45,984 bases of DNA, from IMG/VR virus record IMGVR_UViG_3300036861_000287, positions 1 through 45,984 of that record. The stretch is one strand, 5' to 3'. This DNA is from a virus. Below the pieces are notes generated by a model, which saw only the letters and a list, made by a program, of their open reading frames with translations, was not told the origin of the DNA and did not search any database. Position numbers and translations under genes: made by a program. Each line of letters opens with the position of its first letter. Positions within the stretch are counted from its first letter, which is position 1. Below, piece by piece: positions 22,314 to 30,594 of this stretch.

Positions 22314-23006
22314 ATGACCCAGACCTGGGGACCAACCCCACCACCGCCGAACACGCCGCCGCCCCAGTGGGGCCAGACCCCACCTGCCCCCCCGCGCAAG
22401 AAGCGGAGCGCCTGGCAGATCATCCTGCTGGTGATCGTCGGCCTGTTTGTGATCGGCGGTATCAGTAACGCGCTGACCGGTGGCGACGAGACCAGCACTT
22501 CCGCAGCGACTTCACCCGTTGCGACCGAGGCGACCGAGGCGACCGAGGCACCGGACGTGACCGAGCCGGCGACATCCGGGCCACAGATCCTCAAGGTCGG
22601 CGAGACGCTTTCGGTGTCGCAGTCCGCCGACACCAGCGGCTTCGCCGACCCCGCCGAGGGCTCCGCCGACATCACCGTGACGAAGGTCGGGGCAGCTACT
22701 CGTGAGCCAGTCGACTACGGCAGCAAGCCGGAGCGTGGCTGGTTCGTCATCGTGAACGTCAAGGCAACCGGCACCGGCGGCGGCCTGGACGTGAACCCGT
22801 TCGACTTCTACATCAAGAGCCCGAACGGCTTTAAGACGGAAGACTCCACCTATTCCAGCGAGTGGGGGCCGACCCTGGAGTCCGCGACGCTCAACAAGGG
22901 TGAGCATGTCTCCGGCACGCTCGTCTTCGATGTGCCAAGCCGCCATGGCCAGATCGTCTATGCGCCGAACCTCGAGGGCGCCCCGATCGGAATCTGGAAG
23001 TTCTAG
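22314..23006 (+). CDS. membrane-anchored DUF4352-like protein (moron candidate)
   Basis: 230 residues on the opposite strand from its late-gene neighbours. A Pro-rich cytoplasmic N-terminus (PPPPNTPPPQWGQTPPAPP) and one membrane helix (about 34-53 AWQIILLVIVGLFVIGGIS) lead to a Thr/Ala/Glu repeat linker (ATEATEATEAP) and an exported beta domain like DUF4352. Such proteins are typical of actinobacterial hosts. AGAGGAAG precedes the ATG, and a perfect hairpin follows the stop. Probably expressed from the prophage and may modify the host surface. Confidence 0.75.
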   Translation: MTQTWGPTPPPPNTPPPQWGQTPPAPPRKKRSAWQIILLVIVGLFVIGGISNALTGGDETSTSAATSPVATEATEATEAPDVTEPATSGPQILKVGETLSVSQSADTSGFADPAEGSADITVTKVGAATREPVDYGSKPERGWFVIVNVKATGTGGGLDVNPFDFYIKSPNGFKTEDSTYSSEWGPTLESATLNKGEHVSGTLVFDVPSRHGQIVYAPNLEGAPIGIWKF

Positions 23007-23068
23007 TCGGACCACGGGCCCGCCGGAATCGGCCCCGCAAGGGTCGGGTCCTCGGTTGGCCCGGCAAG

Positions 23069-23093
23069 CGGCCCCCCGAACTGGGGGGCCGCG
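23069..23093. terminator. perfect hairpin terminator
   Basis: GCGGCCCCCC (23069-23078) and GGGGGGCCGC (23084-23093) around GAACT. It ends the plus-strand moron and lies just past the major tail protein stop on the other strand. Being symmetrical, it may also reduce late transcription from the abundant tail protein into the chaperone and tape-measure genes. Confidence 0.75.
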
Positions 23094-23103
23094 CCTATTC
23101 CTG

Positions 23104-23499
23104 CTAGCCGACCTTGGCGATCGGGCTCGCCGCCGACCAAGAGGCAGTGCCCTCGACGGCACCGTCGACCGCGCCCGAGACGTTGAAGTCAGGGAACACC
23201 GTGCCCCAGAAGTACTGCGCGGTCGCAGCTGTTGGGTACAGGTAGAACTTCCTGGCGATCCCGTCGGCGGCGGCGGTGTAAGTCTGGACGGTCGCGTCGT
23301 CGTACCAGAACGACAACTCGCCCGACCCGTCGGGGAGGCCGGCGACGTAGATCTTGGCGGGGTCGGTCAACGCGGTAACGTCGACCTTGTCGCTGGCGGC
23401 GTTGAATGCCCAGGTCCGCACGAACGCGATCGGTTCGGCGGTCCCGGCCGAGGTCAGATTCATATAGACACGGCCGAACCGGCCATGTGACCTAGGCAT
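23104..23499 (-). CDS. major tail protein
   Basis: 131 residues, beta-rich throughout (YVAGLPDGSGELSFWYDDAT, FWGTVFPDFNVSGAVDGAVE). The length, position between the head-tail connector genes and the chaperone pair, and the Ser/Thr/Ala-rich surface pattern fit the tube subunit of small siphovirus tails. The glycosyltransferase gene upstream begins its transcript, so the tube could be a glycosylation target. Confidence 0.7.
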   Translation of the reverse strand: MPRSHGRFGRVYMNLTSAGTAEPIAFVRTWAFNAASDKVDVTALTDPAKIYVAGLPDGSGELSFWYDDATVQTYTAAADGIARKFYLYPTAATAQYFWGTVFPDFNVSGAVDGAVEGTASWSAASPIAKVG

Positions 23500-23502
23500 A
23501 GC

Positions 23503-24534
23503 TTACTGCTCCTTCCGGTCGAGCAGCTCCATCAGCCGCTTCGCGTGGTTGGTGAACGTCCGATCGGCGACGGCTTCGCGTGCCTTGCCGGCCATCGCCT
23601 CGCGGACCCCGTCGTGGGCGAGGAACCACCGCACCTTGTCCGAGGCGTCGTCCGGGTCGGTGAAGGTGGGCAGCAGGAGAACCTCGTCGCCTTCCCCGCG
23701 TGGGTCGCGCAGGAAGAACAGCCCGCACGCGGCCATCTCGACCTCGCGGGGTCCCATGGCCCAGCCCTGCTGGAGTTCGGGGTGGGCGGCTTCGCGGCGG
23801 TACAGGTTGATGCCGACCTTCGCCGACCGATAGAGGGGGACGACGTCTTCGTTGTCCATGCACTCGTCGATGTCGTGCATCACGTGCTTCCGAAGCGGCG
23901 AGTCCTCCGGCAGGCGCATCCAGTTGCCGCCCAGCCGCACCTCCAGCCCCTCGAGGTCCATCGCCTCGAAGAACGCCTGCCGCGATGGGTAGCCGGTGCC
24001 GACGAACGCCAGGTCACACGCCAATTCTGGCACCGGCGGGCCGGGCGTGTGCAGGCTCGGCCGGTAGGCGTGCGGGATGTAGTCGGTGGGGCCGAGAGAA
24101 CGGAACCGGTCGATGTTGGTCGGGTCGTTCAGGAGGTTCAGGGTCGCGTGCGGGGCGAGGCCGAGCTGCCGGTCGTCCTCGTACGGGCTTTCGGTGTGCA
24201 GCAGGACAACTTGGGTGCCGGTCCGCATCGCATGCTTGAGCAGCTCGAAGTCGACGAAGAACGAACTGACCGACAACAGGATGTGGGGGCGGATCTTGAA
24301 CAGCGCCGCGGCGATGCCGTTGGTGGCCATCCCGATCGCCTGGTCGTCGGACAGGGCCTTGCGGTAGCCGCCTTCCCCATCGGGCAGGTAGGTGCTGTCA
24401 TAGAAGGCCAACCGGTCGTCGAGGTTGTACGGGAACACCATCAGGCCAAGCTCGCGGAGCGCCTCGATCCAACCAGTGTGGACGTCCGCAACACTGAAGT
24501 TGGGCCCCGGATGCACCACCAGGACACGCTTCAC
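23503..24534 (-). CDS. glycosyltransferase, GT-B / CgeB-like
   Basis: 343 residues. The N-terminal half (RVLVVHPGPNFSVADVHTGW) and the C-terminal half (CDLAFVGTGYPSRQAFFEAM, VGINLYRREAAHPE, REVEMAACGLFFLRD) match the Glyco_trans_1_2/CgeB pattern, including the Glu-rich acceptor loop. It transfers an activated sugar to an acceptor, unknown here. GTG start coupled by GTGA to the tail-terminator candidate and directly upstream of the major tail gene, so tail decoration is likely. Confidence 0.8.
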   Translation of the reverse strand: MKRVLVVHPGPNFSVADVHTGWIEALRELGLMVFPYNLDDRLAFYDSTYLPDGEGGYRKALSDDQAIGMATNGIAAALFKIRPHILLSVSSFFVDFELLKHAMRTGTQVVLLHTESPYEDDRQLGLAPHATLNLLNDPTNIDRFRSLGPTDYIPHAYRPSLHTPGPPVPELACDLAFVGTGYPSRQAFFEAMDLEGLEVRLGGNWMRLPEDSPLRKHVMHDIDECMDNEDVVPLYRSAKVGINLYRREAAHPELQQGWAMGPREVEMAACGLFFLRDPRGEGDEVLLLPTFTDPDDASDKVRWFLAHDGVREAMAGKAREAVADRTFTNHAKRLMELLDRKEQ

Positions 24535-24962
24535 CCGAGCATCACCCCGACGTTGAGCCGGGCGCCCTGGTACTCGACCCCGCCGTACTGGACCCGGCCG
24601 GCCTGCCCTTCCGGCACGGCGGTGACCAGGGTGATGAGGCCGGCCTGCCCGAGGTCGGGGTCGGCGTCCAGCGCCGCGTACACGCTCGAGGTGCCGGTGG
24701 GCTCGAGGTAGGCGGTCAGCAATTCCTGGCCGTCCTCGCTGCTGGCGTCGCTGACGAGCAGCAGGACCGCGACGGTCAGGTCGTGGGACATGCTGGCCTG
24801 GCTGGTCGCGTAGGTGATCGAGTCCACCCACAGCACCGCCGCGGGGGGCGTGACCTGCCCGGGAACCGTGTCTTGCACGTTCAGGGTGGCGCTGCCGTCG
24901 GGGGTCGGGACGGTGGCCAGCTTGGCGGCCAGCGCGTCGAGGGTCGCAGCGATCGTGGCCAT
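24531..24962 (-). CDS. tail terminator candidate
   Basis: 143 residues, MATIAATLDALAAKLATVPT... with alternating beta strands (AVLWVDSITYATSQ, DLTVAVLLLVS). Size, alpha-beta pattern and order (connector, tail terminator, major tail protein) fit gpU-type tail terminators that cap the tube at the head end. Its first 19 bases are almost repeated at the start of the gene upstream. Confidence 0.6.
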   Translation of the reverse strand: MATIAATLDALAAKLATVPTPDGSATLNVQDTVPGQVTPPAAVLWVDSITYATSQASMSHDLTVAVLLLVSDASSEDGQELLTAYLEPTGTSSVYAALDADPDLGQAGLITLVTAVPEGQAGRVQYGGVEYQGARLNVGVMLG

Positions 24963-25210
24963 CAGGGGATCTCGCGATTCTTTCGATAGCGCCGTTTCCG
25001 ATCGCGCTGCTTGGCCCGCTGGTCCTGCAAATACATCGCATCATGGGTGGGACAGCGTGCACTGGTGCGATGCGTTCCCTTGCGAACCCGAACAATCTGG
25101 CCGCAGCCATCAGCAGCGCATGGATCATGGCGCCATTCACTGAAGTGCTGCGCGACCATGCGAAATGTCTTCTCAGCGGTGGCCGTCAGGGTCGCAGCGA
25201 TCGTGGGCAT
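24962..25210 (-). CDS. small zinc-finger protein, possible inserted element
   Basis: 82 residues. Starts MPTIAATLTATAEKT, nearly the same as the tail terminator's MATIAATLDALAAK, then changes to a basic zinc-finger-like segment (HDPCAADGCGQIVRVRKG, TSARCPTHD) and an Arg/Lys-rich tail (QRAKQRDRKRRYRKN). Its flanks carry a 26-bp direct repeat with one mismatch (24940-24965 and 25188-25213). This suggests that the segment was inserted and duplicated the start of the tail gene. Resembles HNH-free relatives of homing nucleases. Confidence 0.6.
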   Translation of the reverse strand: MPTIAATLTATAEKTFRMVAQHFSEWRHDPCAADGCGQIVRVRKGTHRTSARCPTHDAMYLQDQRAKQRDRKRRYRKNREIP

Positions 25211-25380
25211 CAGCCGCCACCTGCCGCCGGTGGCGCAAGCATGGCCTTTATCGCACAGCCGACGAGATAGAGGGCCTGCTGTTCAGTGAATCCGGCCTCT
25301 TGGTACGACAGGAACATCTCGTGTATCTGCGCGGCACCCTCTGCGAGCACGCTCATGGGATCTTGGAGGTCGTCGCTCAT
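25210..25380 (-). CDS. conserved small actinophage protein, 56 aa
   Basis: MSDDLQDPMSVLAEGAAQIH then EMFLSYQEAGFTEQQALYLV: a short helical protein family often seen next to head-tail connectors in actinophages. The ATG overlaps the connector gene's stop; its stop shares a base with the next ATG. Function unknown. Confidence 0.65.
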   Translation of the reverse strand: MSDDLQDPMSVLAEGAAQIHEMFLSYQEAGFTEQQALYLVGCAIKAMLAPPAAGGG

Positions 25381-26255
25381 GCGAACGACAGCAGCTTCTT
25401 GTAGGGGCCGACAAGCTCCTGGTACTTGCCGTTGGTGCGGACCCGCGAGATGCCCAGGTCAGCGACGCCGAACACACCGAACTTGGTGTCCTTCAGCGCG
25501 AACAGTTCGGCGGCGGCGATCTCGCAGGCCTCGCGGATGTCGTCGGGCACGGCCGGCCAGCCCCACGTCCCGGTGACCTCGACGAGGTTGGCGCGGGCGC
25601 CGCCAAAACTCGGGTAGGGGAACAGCAGCCCCCCGACCGCTTTGATCTGGGTGTAGGGGCGGGGTTGGGGGCCGGCGTTGACGTTGGGGGTTCCGTCGGC
25701 GCAGAGCAGCTGGTAGTCGCCGGTCGTCCACGCCTGCTCGAACGTCCCGTCGCCGGCCGCGTCGGTCTTCAGGGTGGTGACGGACACGAGGTCGTTGTAG
25801 GCGCCGAGCTCCAGGGACCATGTGTCGGTCGGGGTGAACGTGCGCGCCTCGGTGATCTTCCAGAAGTGCCGCTGGCAGTCGGAGTCGATCATCCGGGTCG
25901 CGACGCGGATCTTGCTGTCGATGCTGGCGTGGTCCTGCGTCTTGGCCGACGGGATCGACAGGCGGCCTTTGACTTCCTCGCGGCTGGTGTAGACACGGGC
26001 GTTGGCGGCCGCGACGACGTAGAAGCTGCCTTCTTCGGCGTCGGTGACCGCGCCGGTGGCGACGAACCGGTACAGCCAGGTGCCAGCCAGGGTCGCGGCC
26101 TGGTTGTGGGTGTAGGTCACCGCCGGCGGTGCGCCGCCCGCGGTTGGGGTCGGGGTCGTGACCGCGCCGGCCGGGTCGGTGATCGTGAGGGCGACCGTCG
26201 CGGTGGCGCTGATCGTGTAGACCAGCGGGACCGCGTCGCCGATGTTGTAGTCCAT
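25377..26255 (-). CDS. head-tail connector (HK97 gp6-like adaptor) with N-terminal Ig-like domain
   Basis: 292 residues. The first about 85 residues are an Ig-like beta domain (VPLVYTISATATVALTITDP). The rest follows the adaptor pattern YTSREEVKGRLSIPSAKTQD, then SKIRVATRMIDSDCQRHFW and a C-terminal helical part. It would bind the portal after packaging. The N-terminal domain is an extra piece that could contact cells or glycans. Confidence 0.7.
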   Translation of the reverse strand: MDYNIGDAVPLVYTISATATVALTITDPAGAVTTPTPTAGGAPPAVTYTHNQAATLAGTWLYRFVATGAVTDAEEGSFYVVAAANARVYTSREEVKGRLSIPSAKTQDHASIDSKIRVATRMIDSDCQRHFWKITEARTFTPTDTWSLELGAYNDLVSVTTLKTDAAGDGTFEQAWTTGDYQLLCADGTPNVNAGPQPRPYTQIKAVGGLLFPYPSFGGARANLVEVTGTWGWPAVPDDIREACEIAAAELFALKDTKFGVFGVADLGISRVRTNGKYQELVGPYKKLLSFA

Positions 26256-27331
26256 CAGCCGATGGTCACCTCCCCATCTGTAGGCTCAACGATGACCGAC
26301 CCCGTAGTGCCGCCGGTGACGGCGTGCCCGGATGGCTGGCCGGCCTGGACATTGCCGCTGGTCGCGTCGGCCCGGGCCGTCCCGGCGGTCCGGCCGGCGT
26401 AGGCGTACCCGGGCGGCCGGCTTGGGGTGAACTCCGGCGGTGCGACCTGCGGCCACGGCGGGCTGAACTGCCGGCCTCGGCGCAGCCGTGCGGCGAACCG
26501 GGGCCGCGCGCCTGCCTGCCCTCTGAACGGCGGCCGCCAGACCGTCTGCGGGCCCTGCGGCCACGGCGGCTCGGTGAACCCTTGGCGGCACCGCAGCCAC
26601 GGCGTCGGACGGGCGCGGCGCAGGAACGCCGGGACCCCAGCGGGCCGGGCCGGCGGTGTCCAGGCGAACTGGCCGCGGCGGGCGGCCCCGGCCCACCGTG
26701 CCCTGGAACTGATGGGCTCGGGTGGCCAGACCGACGGCGCGGCAGCGACCTGCGGCCAGGGTGGGTCGAACCGGCCACCCCGTCGGGTCGGCCGGCCGGC
26801 GAGGCGGCTTGCCTGCTGGACCGGGTCGGGCCGCCAGACGCTCGGCTGGACGGCGACAGGCGGCCAGGGTGGTTCGTGGAAGGCGCCGCGGCGGGCGCTG
26901 ACGGGCTTCTGCCGGGCGCGGACCCATCCCGGCAGGGTGGTGGCCGCGGGCACAACAGCCGGCAGGGGGCCGTAGAAGCGGCCTCTGCGGGCCAGCAGCA
27001 GCCGGTTGCATGCACCGGCCTGTTCGCCGAACGCTGGCGGGGGGAGCCGCAGCGGCGGGACCGCGAAGAACCCGCGACGGCGGGCAAGCGCCGCCCGGCG
27101 CGAGCTCCGGCCACCGAACGTCGGCGGCCAGGTCGGCGCGGCCGGGACGATGGCCGCCCACGGTGGTTCGTGGAACGCGCCGCGCCGCGGGGCTGGCCGA
27201 CCGCGGGGTCGGCTGCCAGCCTGTTCGGTGAACGCGGGCGGGTAGGAAGGCGCCGCCGGCGCAACCGGGGCCGGTGGGACCTGGAAGAACTTGCTGCGGC
27301 GTGGCCAGGCGCCGCGCCAGCGCCGCAGCAT
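26255..27331 (-). CDS. basic nine-repeat RRG/PPW protein
   Basis: 358 residues built from nine imperfect units of about 30-38 residues. The core is RRGxFxEPPWPxV followed by Pro-rich spacers ending in an Arg pair; examples are RRGAFHEPPWAAIVPAAP and RRGGRFDPPWPQVAAAPS. The last 50 residues switch to a Gly/Thr/Ala repeat (GTARADATSGNVQAGQPSGH). Strongly basic, probably nucleic-acid or capsid-interior binding. Not an expected structural family; I do not recognise it. Lies between the connector and a secreted collagen-like protein. Confidence 0.7.
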   Translation of the reverse strand: MLRRWRGAWPRRSKFFQVPPAPVAPAAPSYPPAFTEQAGSRPRGRPAPRRGAFHEPPWAAIVPAAPTWPPTFGGRSSRRAALARRRGFFAVPPLRLPPPAFGEQAGACNRLLLARRGRFYGPLPAVVPAATTLPGWVRARQKPVSARRGAFHEPPWPPVAVQPSVWRPDPVQQASRLAGRPTRRGGRFDPPWPQVAAAPSVWPPEPISSRARWAGAARRGQFAWTPPARPAGVPAFLRRARPTPWLRCRQGFTEPPWPQGPQTVWRPPFRGQAGARPRFAARLRRGRQFSPPWPQVAPPEFTPSRPPGYAYAGRTAGTARADATSGNVQAGQPSGHAVTGGTTGSVIVEPTDGEVTIG

Positions 27332-27339
27332 GGGCTACC

Positions 27340-27819
27340 TCAATTCACGATGGCGCAAATCGCAGTGGCATCTGCGGTCGCGATATCGCCGGCGCCATTG
27401 TCGAAACCAACATAGGAGATGATGGCCTTGCCATTCCCATCCAGGGCCAGATCAAGCCTCGTCATCGCCTTGGGTGGATCGCTTACACCTCCGCTCCAGA
27501 TCACGCTCTTACCGGCTGGGCAAGCCACAGTGAGGATCAAGTCGCCACTGGTGAATGGTCCTGCATAATGCCGGAACACATACTGGTAGCCGGAGATGCC
27601 AGGCGTGCCCTGCGGCCCCGGCGGACCGGTCTGGCTCCAGTTCAGCGCTGTGTAGCCGCTCGGGCAACTCGCCGCCGAGTCGATCGTAATCAGCGCGCCG
27701 GTGTTGTTCTTGTAGCAGCCGTGGATTGTGCCGTCCGGGCCAGGGATCGAGGCATAAGCGATGCCGCCGAGTAGGAGCAAGGCAGCGATCCCAGCAGCGA
27801 GCAGCGCGCACCGTCTCAT
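27340..27819 (-). CDS. exported protein with short collagen-like stretch
   Basis: 159 residues. Signal peptide MRRCALLAAGIAALLLLGGI, then IHGCYKNNTGALITID, CPSGYTALNWSQTGPPGPQG and a beta-rich C-terminal half. The module of HGCY..., CPSG... then Gly-X-Y is typical of secreted proteins in soil actinobacteria. Inside the head gene region it may be host-derived or an externally displayed virion protein. Overlaps the gene upstream by ATGA. Confidence 0.65.
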   Translation of the reverse strand: MRRCALLAAGIAALLLLGGIAYASIPGPDGTIHGCYKNNTGALITIDSAASCPSGYTALNWSQTGPPGPQGTPGISGYQYVFRHYAGPFTSGDLILTVACPAGKSVIWSGGVSDPPKAMTRLDLALDGNGKAIISYVGFDNGAGDIATADATAICAIVN

Positions 27820-28313
27820 TCCTCGTGCTCCACGGCAAGCGTGTACTTGTGGCTGGTAGGAAGCGCGTTGTCAAGGTTGATGAATGCGATCCCGTTGGCG
27901 ACGCCGATCGCACAGATCATCTCTTCCAGCAGCTCGAACGGCAGGTCGACACCGCTCTGGCTGTTGAAGGTCACCTGGTACAGGTAGGGCGGCGTCCAAG
28001 TCGCGGTCGGCACAGCCGACCAGGCGGTGTCCAGGCCGGTGATCGCCGCCGCGGGGGAACCGGGGTCCAGCTTGGTCGGCGTCAGCGTGGTGGTCGCGGT
28101 ACCGCGGGCGGTGGTGCGGACGAAACCGACGGAGACCTGCTGCGAGCTCGGCGCGGCAGCACCGGCGATCACGCCGAGGGTGACGCGCCGCAGCTTGTAC
28201 CCGGCCGTCGCCGAGGCGTTCAGATTGGCGAACAGGGCGTTGGCGGTGCCGCCGGTCGGCGCAGTCGCCACGATCGCCGCGGCTGACTCGATGTTGGTGG
28301 CGAAGCGGGCCAT
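27816..28313 (-). CDS. putative virion surface / decoration protein
   Basis: 165 residues, beta-rich and Thr/Ala-rich (VGFVRTTARGTATTTLTPTK, YQVTFNSQSGVDLPFELLEE). Located in the run of candidate surface proteins between the glycosylation cassette and the connector genes. Probably displayed on the capsid, but without sequence-level proof. Confidence 0.5.
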   Translation of the reverse strand: MARFATNIESAAAIVATAPTGGTANALFANLNASATAGYKLRRVTLGVIAGAAAPSSQQVSVGFVRTTARGTATTTLTPTKLDPGSPAAAITGLDTAWSAVPTATWTPPYLYQVTFNSQSGVDLPFELLEEMICAIGVANGIAFINLDNALPTSHKYTLAVEHEE

Positions 28314-28346
28314 GCGGTGTTCCTTTCTGCTCGGGGCCGGATGGCC

Positions 28347-29108
28347 CTAGAAATAACCCCCATACTGGCTTTCCACAGCTGGGACGTAGGCGGCTGCGCC
28401 GACGACCGCGATCGCGCCCTTGAGCTCGAACGCGCAGATGTTGCCGCGTTCGGCGACGCCGGCGCGGTTGATCGAGATCGTGACCGGACTGAACGGATTG
28501 GTCGCTGCCGACCTCCGGGCCGAGCAGCCGCCGCCGCCGGGAGGAATGGTCGACTGGTTGATGATGACCGTGCCGCCGCCGTCACCCGACGATGCGCTGG
28601 TATTGTCCCAGTTCGACAGGCCACCCAGCACCCACGAGTTGGGATGCTGCGTGGTGATCGCCAGCGTCCGCGGGTCCGCCGAGCTGAGCGCGAACGACGC
28701 CTCGCTGGTCGCGCCGATCGGGCTGGTGGCATCGTGGCCGGTCCATTCCTCGACCGCGCCGCCGTGGTCATCCGCGATCGAGGCGGTGAACGTGACCGTC
28801 CGCGACGCCGGGCTCGCGCCGATCAGCTGGTAGGACGCCTGCCAGCCGGACCGTTCCCCGCCTTCGGTGAAGTCGCGGCCGACGATCGGCGTCCAGGTGC
28901 CGCCCAGCGAGTCGGTGACCACATCGCGGGTGTCGGTGCTGGTCCACGACCAGGTGATCAGGATCGAGTTCGCCGCCGGGGTGAAGCTGGAGGTCGTGAT
29001 CACCTGGGTGCTGCCCGAGACGGTCGCGCGGGTGGTGGAGAAGACCGGGGCGGTGCGGCCGAGCCAGGTCGGGCTGAAGAGGAACTCAGCGAGGGGGACG
29101 AGCGCCAT
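28347..29108 (-). CDS. beta-sandwich surface protein candidate, 253 aa
   Basis: Many Ig-like strands (STQVITTSSFTPAANSILIT, RTVTFTASIADDHGGAVEEW) and Ser/Thr-rich loops. No known motif. Encoded just before the exported and decoration proteins, so likely part of the virion exterior. Confidence 0.5.
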   Translation of the reverse strand: MALVPLAEFLFSPTWLGRTAPVFSTTRATVSGSTQVITTSSFTPAANSILITWSWTSTDTRDVVTDSLGGTWTPIVGRDFTEGGERSGWQASYQLIGASPASRTVTFTASIADDHGGAVEEWTGHDATSPIGATSEASFALSSADPRTLAITTQHPNSWVLGGLSNWDNTSASSGDGGGTVIINQSTIPPGGGGCSARRSAATNPFSPVTISINRAGVAERGNICAFELKGAIAVVGAAAYVPAVESQYGGYF

Positions 29109-29120
29109 GCCGACCCCCCC

Positions 29121-29777
29121 CTATGGGACGGTGAACTCCGACCAGGCCACGTTCGTGATGAATCGGCGCGTGTCGGAGGTGCTGCCGGCGTCGGCCTGCC
29201 AGCACGCCACGCCCTGGTTCTGCCGCAGCAGGATCTCGCCGTCCTCGGTGTCCGGCACCCAATCGGCAAAACCGGGCGCGGTCCCACCCGAAGTCGCGGT
29301 GATATCGGACACCGGTAGGAACGCCATGAACTGCGCGACGAGCGTGACGACGCTGGTGACTTGCGTGCTGCGCAGGGTCGCGGTCGCAGCCGGGAAGCCG
29401 GTGTCGGCCTTGGCGGGCGTGATCGCGGTCCCGGCCGGGGTGCCGGTGAACGTGAACGTTTGCAGCACAATCCGAGGGCTGGTCGGGGTGGCCAGGGCGC
29501 TGCCCCGTTGGCTCATGAACTGAACCCGCCGCAAGCCGCAGATCACCGTCGCGCTGGTGTTGTAGAGCCACCAGAACCCGGTGGAGGTGCCGTTCTGCGC
29601 GGCGGCCAAGACGACGTGGGCGCCGGTGTGCGCGCGGTAGACGCCGCTGTTGAGCCGCGCGGAGATCGGGATGACGTACTGCTCCTGCACAACACCCGGT
29701 CCGGCGACGGTGATCTCGCGGGTGTGGATCGCTTTGCCGACCGAATCGGCTGGCAGGATGATCTTCTGGTCCCCCAC
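29121..29777 (-). CDS. beta-rich structural protein, 218 aa
   Basis: GTG start (product MGDQKIILPADSVGKAIHTR). Beta strands with small residues (TATLRSTQVTSVVTLVAQFM) and no catalytic motif. Similar in character to the two neighbours, suggesting a cluster of virion surface proteins. Confidence 0.5.
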   Translation of the reverse strand: MGDQKIILPADSVGKAIHTREITVAGPGVVQEQYVIPISARLNSGVYRAHTGAHVVLAAAQNGTSTGFWWLYNTSATVICGLRRVQFMSQRGSALATPTSPRIVLQTFTFTGTPAGTAITPAKADTGFPAATATLRSTQVTSVVTLVAQFMAFLPVSDITATSGGTAPGFADWVPDTEDGEILLRQNQGVACWQADAGSTSDTRRFITNVAWSEFTVP

Positions 29778-29796
29778 TAGCGATCACCCGTTCCGC

Positions 29797-30594
29797 TCAT
29801 AGGTGGCCCGCCCGGCGCAGCGGCTGGATCGGCTGGTAGTTCACGTCGGCGGGGACGGCCGCCAGCGGCGCCAGCGACAGGTTGGTGCGCCGGAACAGCA
29901 CCTCCGGGTCGACGACCAGCAGGAACATCTCCGCGTCGGTGACCCGCCGGTTCCACACCGCGAAGCAGGCCATATCCATCGCCAGATGCGTGCCGCCGGT
30001 GGAGGTGCCGAGCAGCAGCTGGCCGGCGTCATAGGCCAGCGGCCCGGTGAAGCTGCCGATGGTCGTCTTGGCAATCGCGACCCGGCCGCCGTCGTAGTAG
30101 CCCTCCACCGATAACGGCGTCCCGGAGGTCCATCGGGCGAAGATCGATACCCAGCTACCGGTCGGGCACGCGGGCGCGACGACGTTGTTGGAGGCGCTGG
30201 TCCAGATGTACCCGGCGGTGTTGGACTGGTCGACCTCCAGACCATACGAATAGCCAGCGCCGGCGTTCACGTCCTTGCCGACCGGAGGGGCGCCTGAACC
30301 GGGAAGGCTGGCGAAGTACACCCGGCAGTAGGTGGTGAGCGCCATCGAGGGTTGCCGCATCCCCGGCCCGTCGTTGTACTTGAGGTGCTCGGTGGTGCCG
30401 TTGAACCGGGCGATGCCGTTGCCCCACTTGTCGCGGGCGCGGCTGGTGGTGCCGTTCGCGGGGCGGCCGCCGGTGATCTGCTCGCGTGGGCTCGCTGGCG
30501 AGTCGGTCATCTCGAACGGTAGGAACAGGCACAGCCCGTCGTGCAGCCGCGGGAACGGCCCCGTCCTCGGCTCCTGATGCAGCGTCAGGGTCAT
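29797..30594 (-). CDS. LamG / concanavalin-like surface protein
   Basis: 265 residues. A laminin-G-like pattern runs from about 25 to 215: FEMTDSPASPREQITGGRPA, NGIARFNGTTEHLKY, WVSIFARWTSG, GQLLLGTSTGGTHLAMDM and NRRVTDAEMF. These jelly-roll domains bind sugars or other ligands. Located among surface protein candidates, it may bind host glycans or the phage's own sugar. It shares an A with the stop of the gene upstream. Confidence 0.7.
   Translation of the reverse strand: MTLTLHQEPRTGPFPRLHDGLCLFLPFEMTDSPASPREQITGGRPANGTTSRARDKWGNGIARFNGTTEHLKYNDGPGMRQPSMALTTYCRVYFASLPGSGAPPVGKDVNAGAGYSYGLEVDQSNTAGYIWTSASNNVVAPACPTGSWVSIFARWTSGTPLSVEGYYDGGRVAIAKTTIGSFTGPLAYDAGQLLLGTSTGGTHLAMDMACFAVWNRRVTDAEMFLLVVDPEVLFRRTNLSLAPLAAVPADVNYQPIQPLRRAGHL

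Noticed and set aside
26324-27415. Plus-strand open frames opposite the RRG/PPW repeat protein
   Set aside because: They mirror the repeats on the other strand, lack ribosome sites, and run against the operon direction.
29790-29813. Seven-codon reading frame MSGTGDR after the start of the LamG-like gene's neighbour
   Set aside because: Too short to support; it overlaps the stop of one gene and the leader of another and may be chance.
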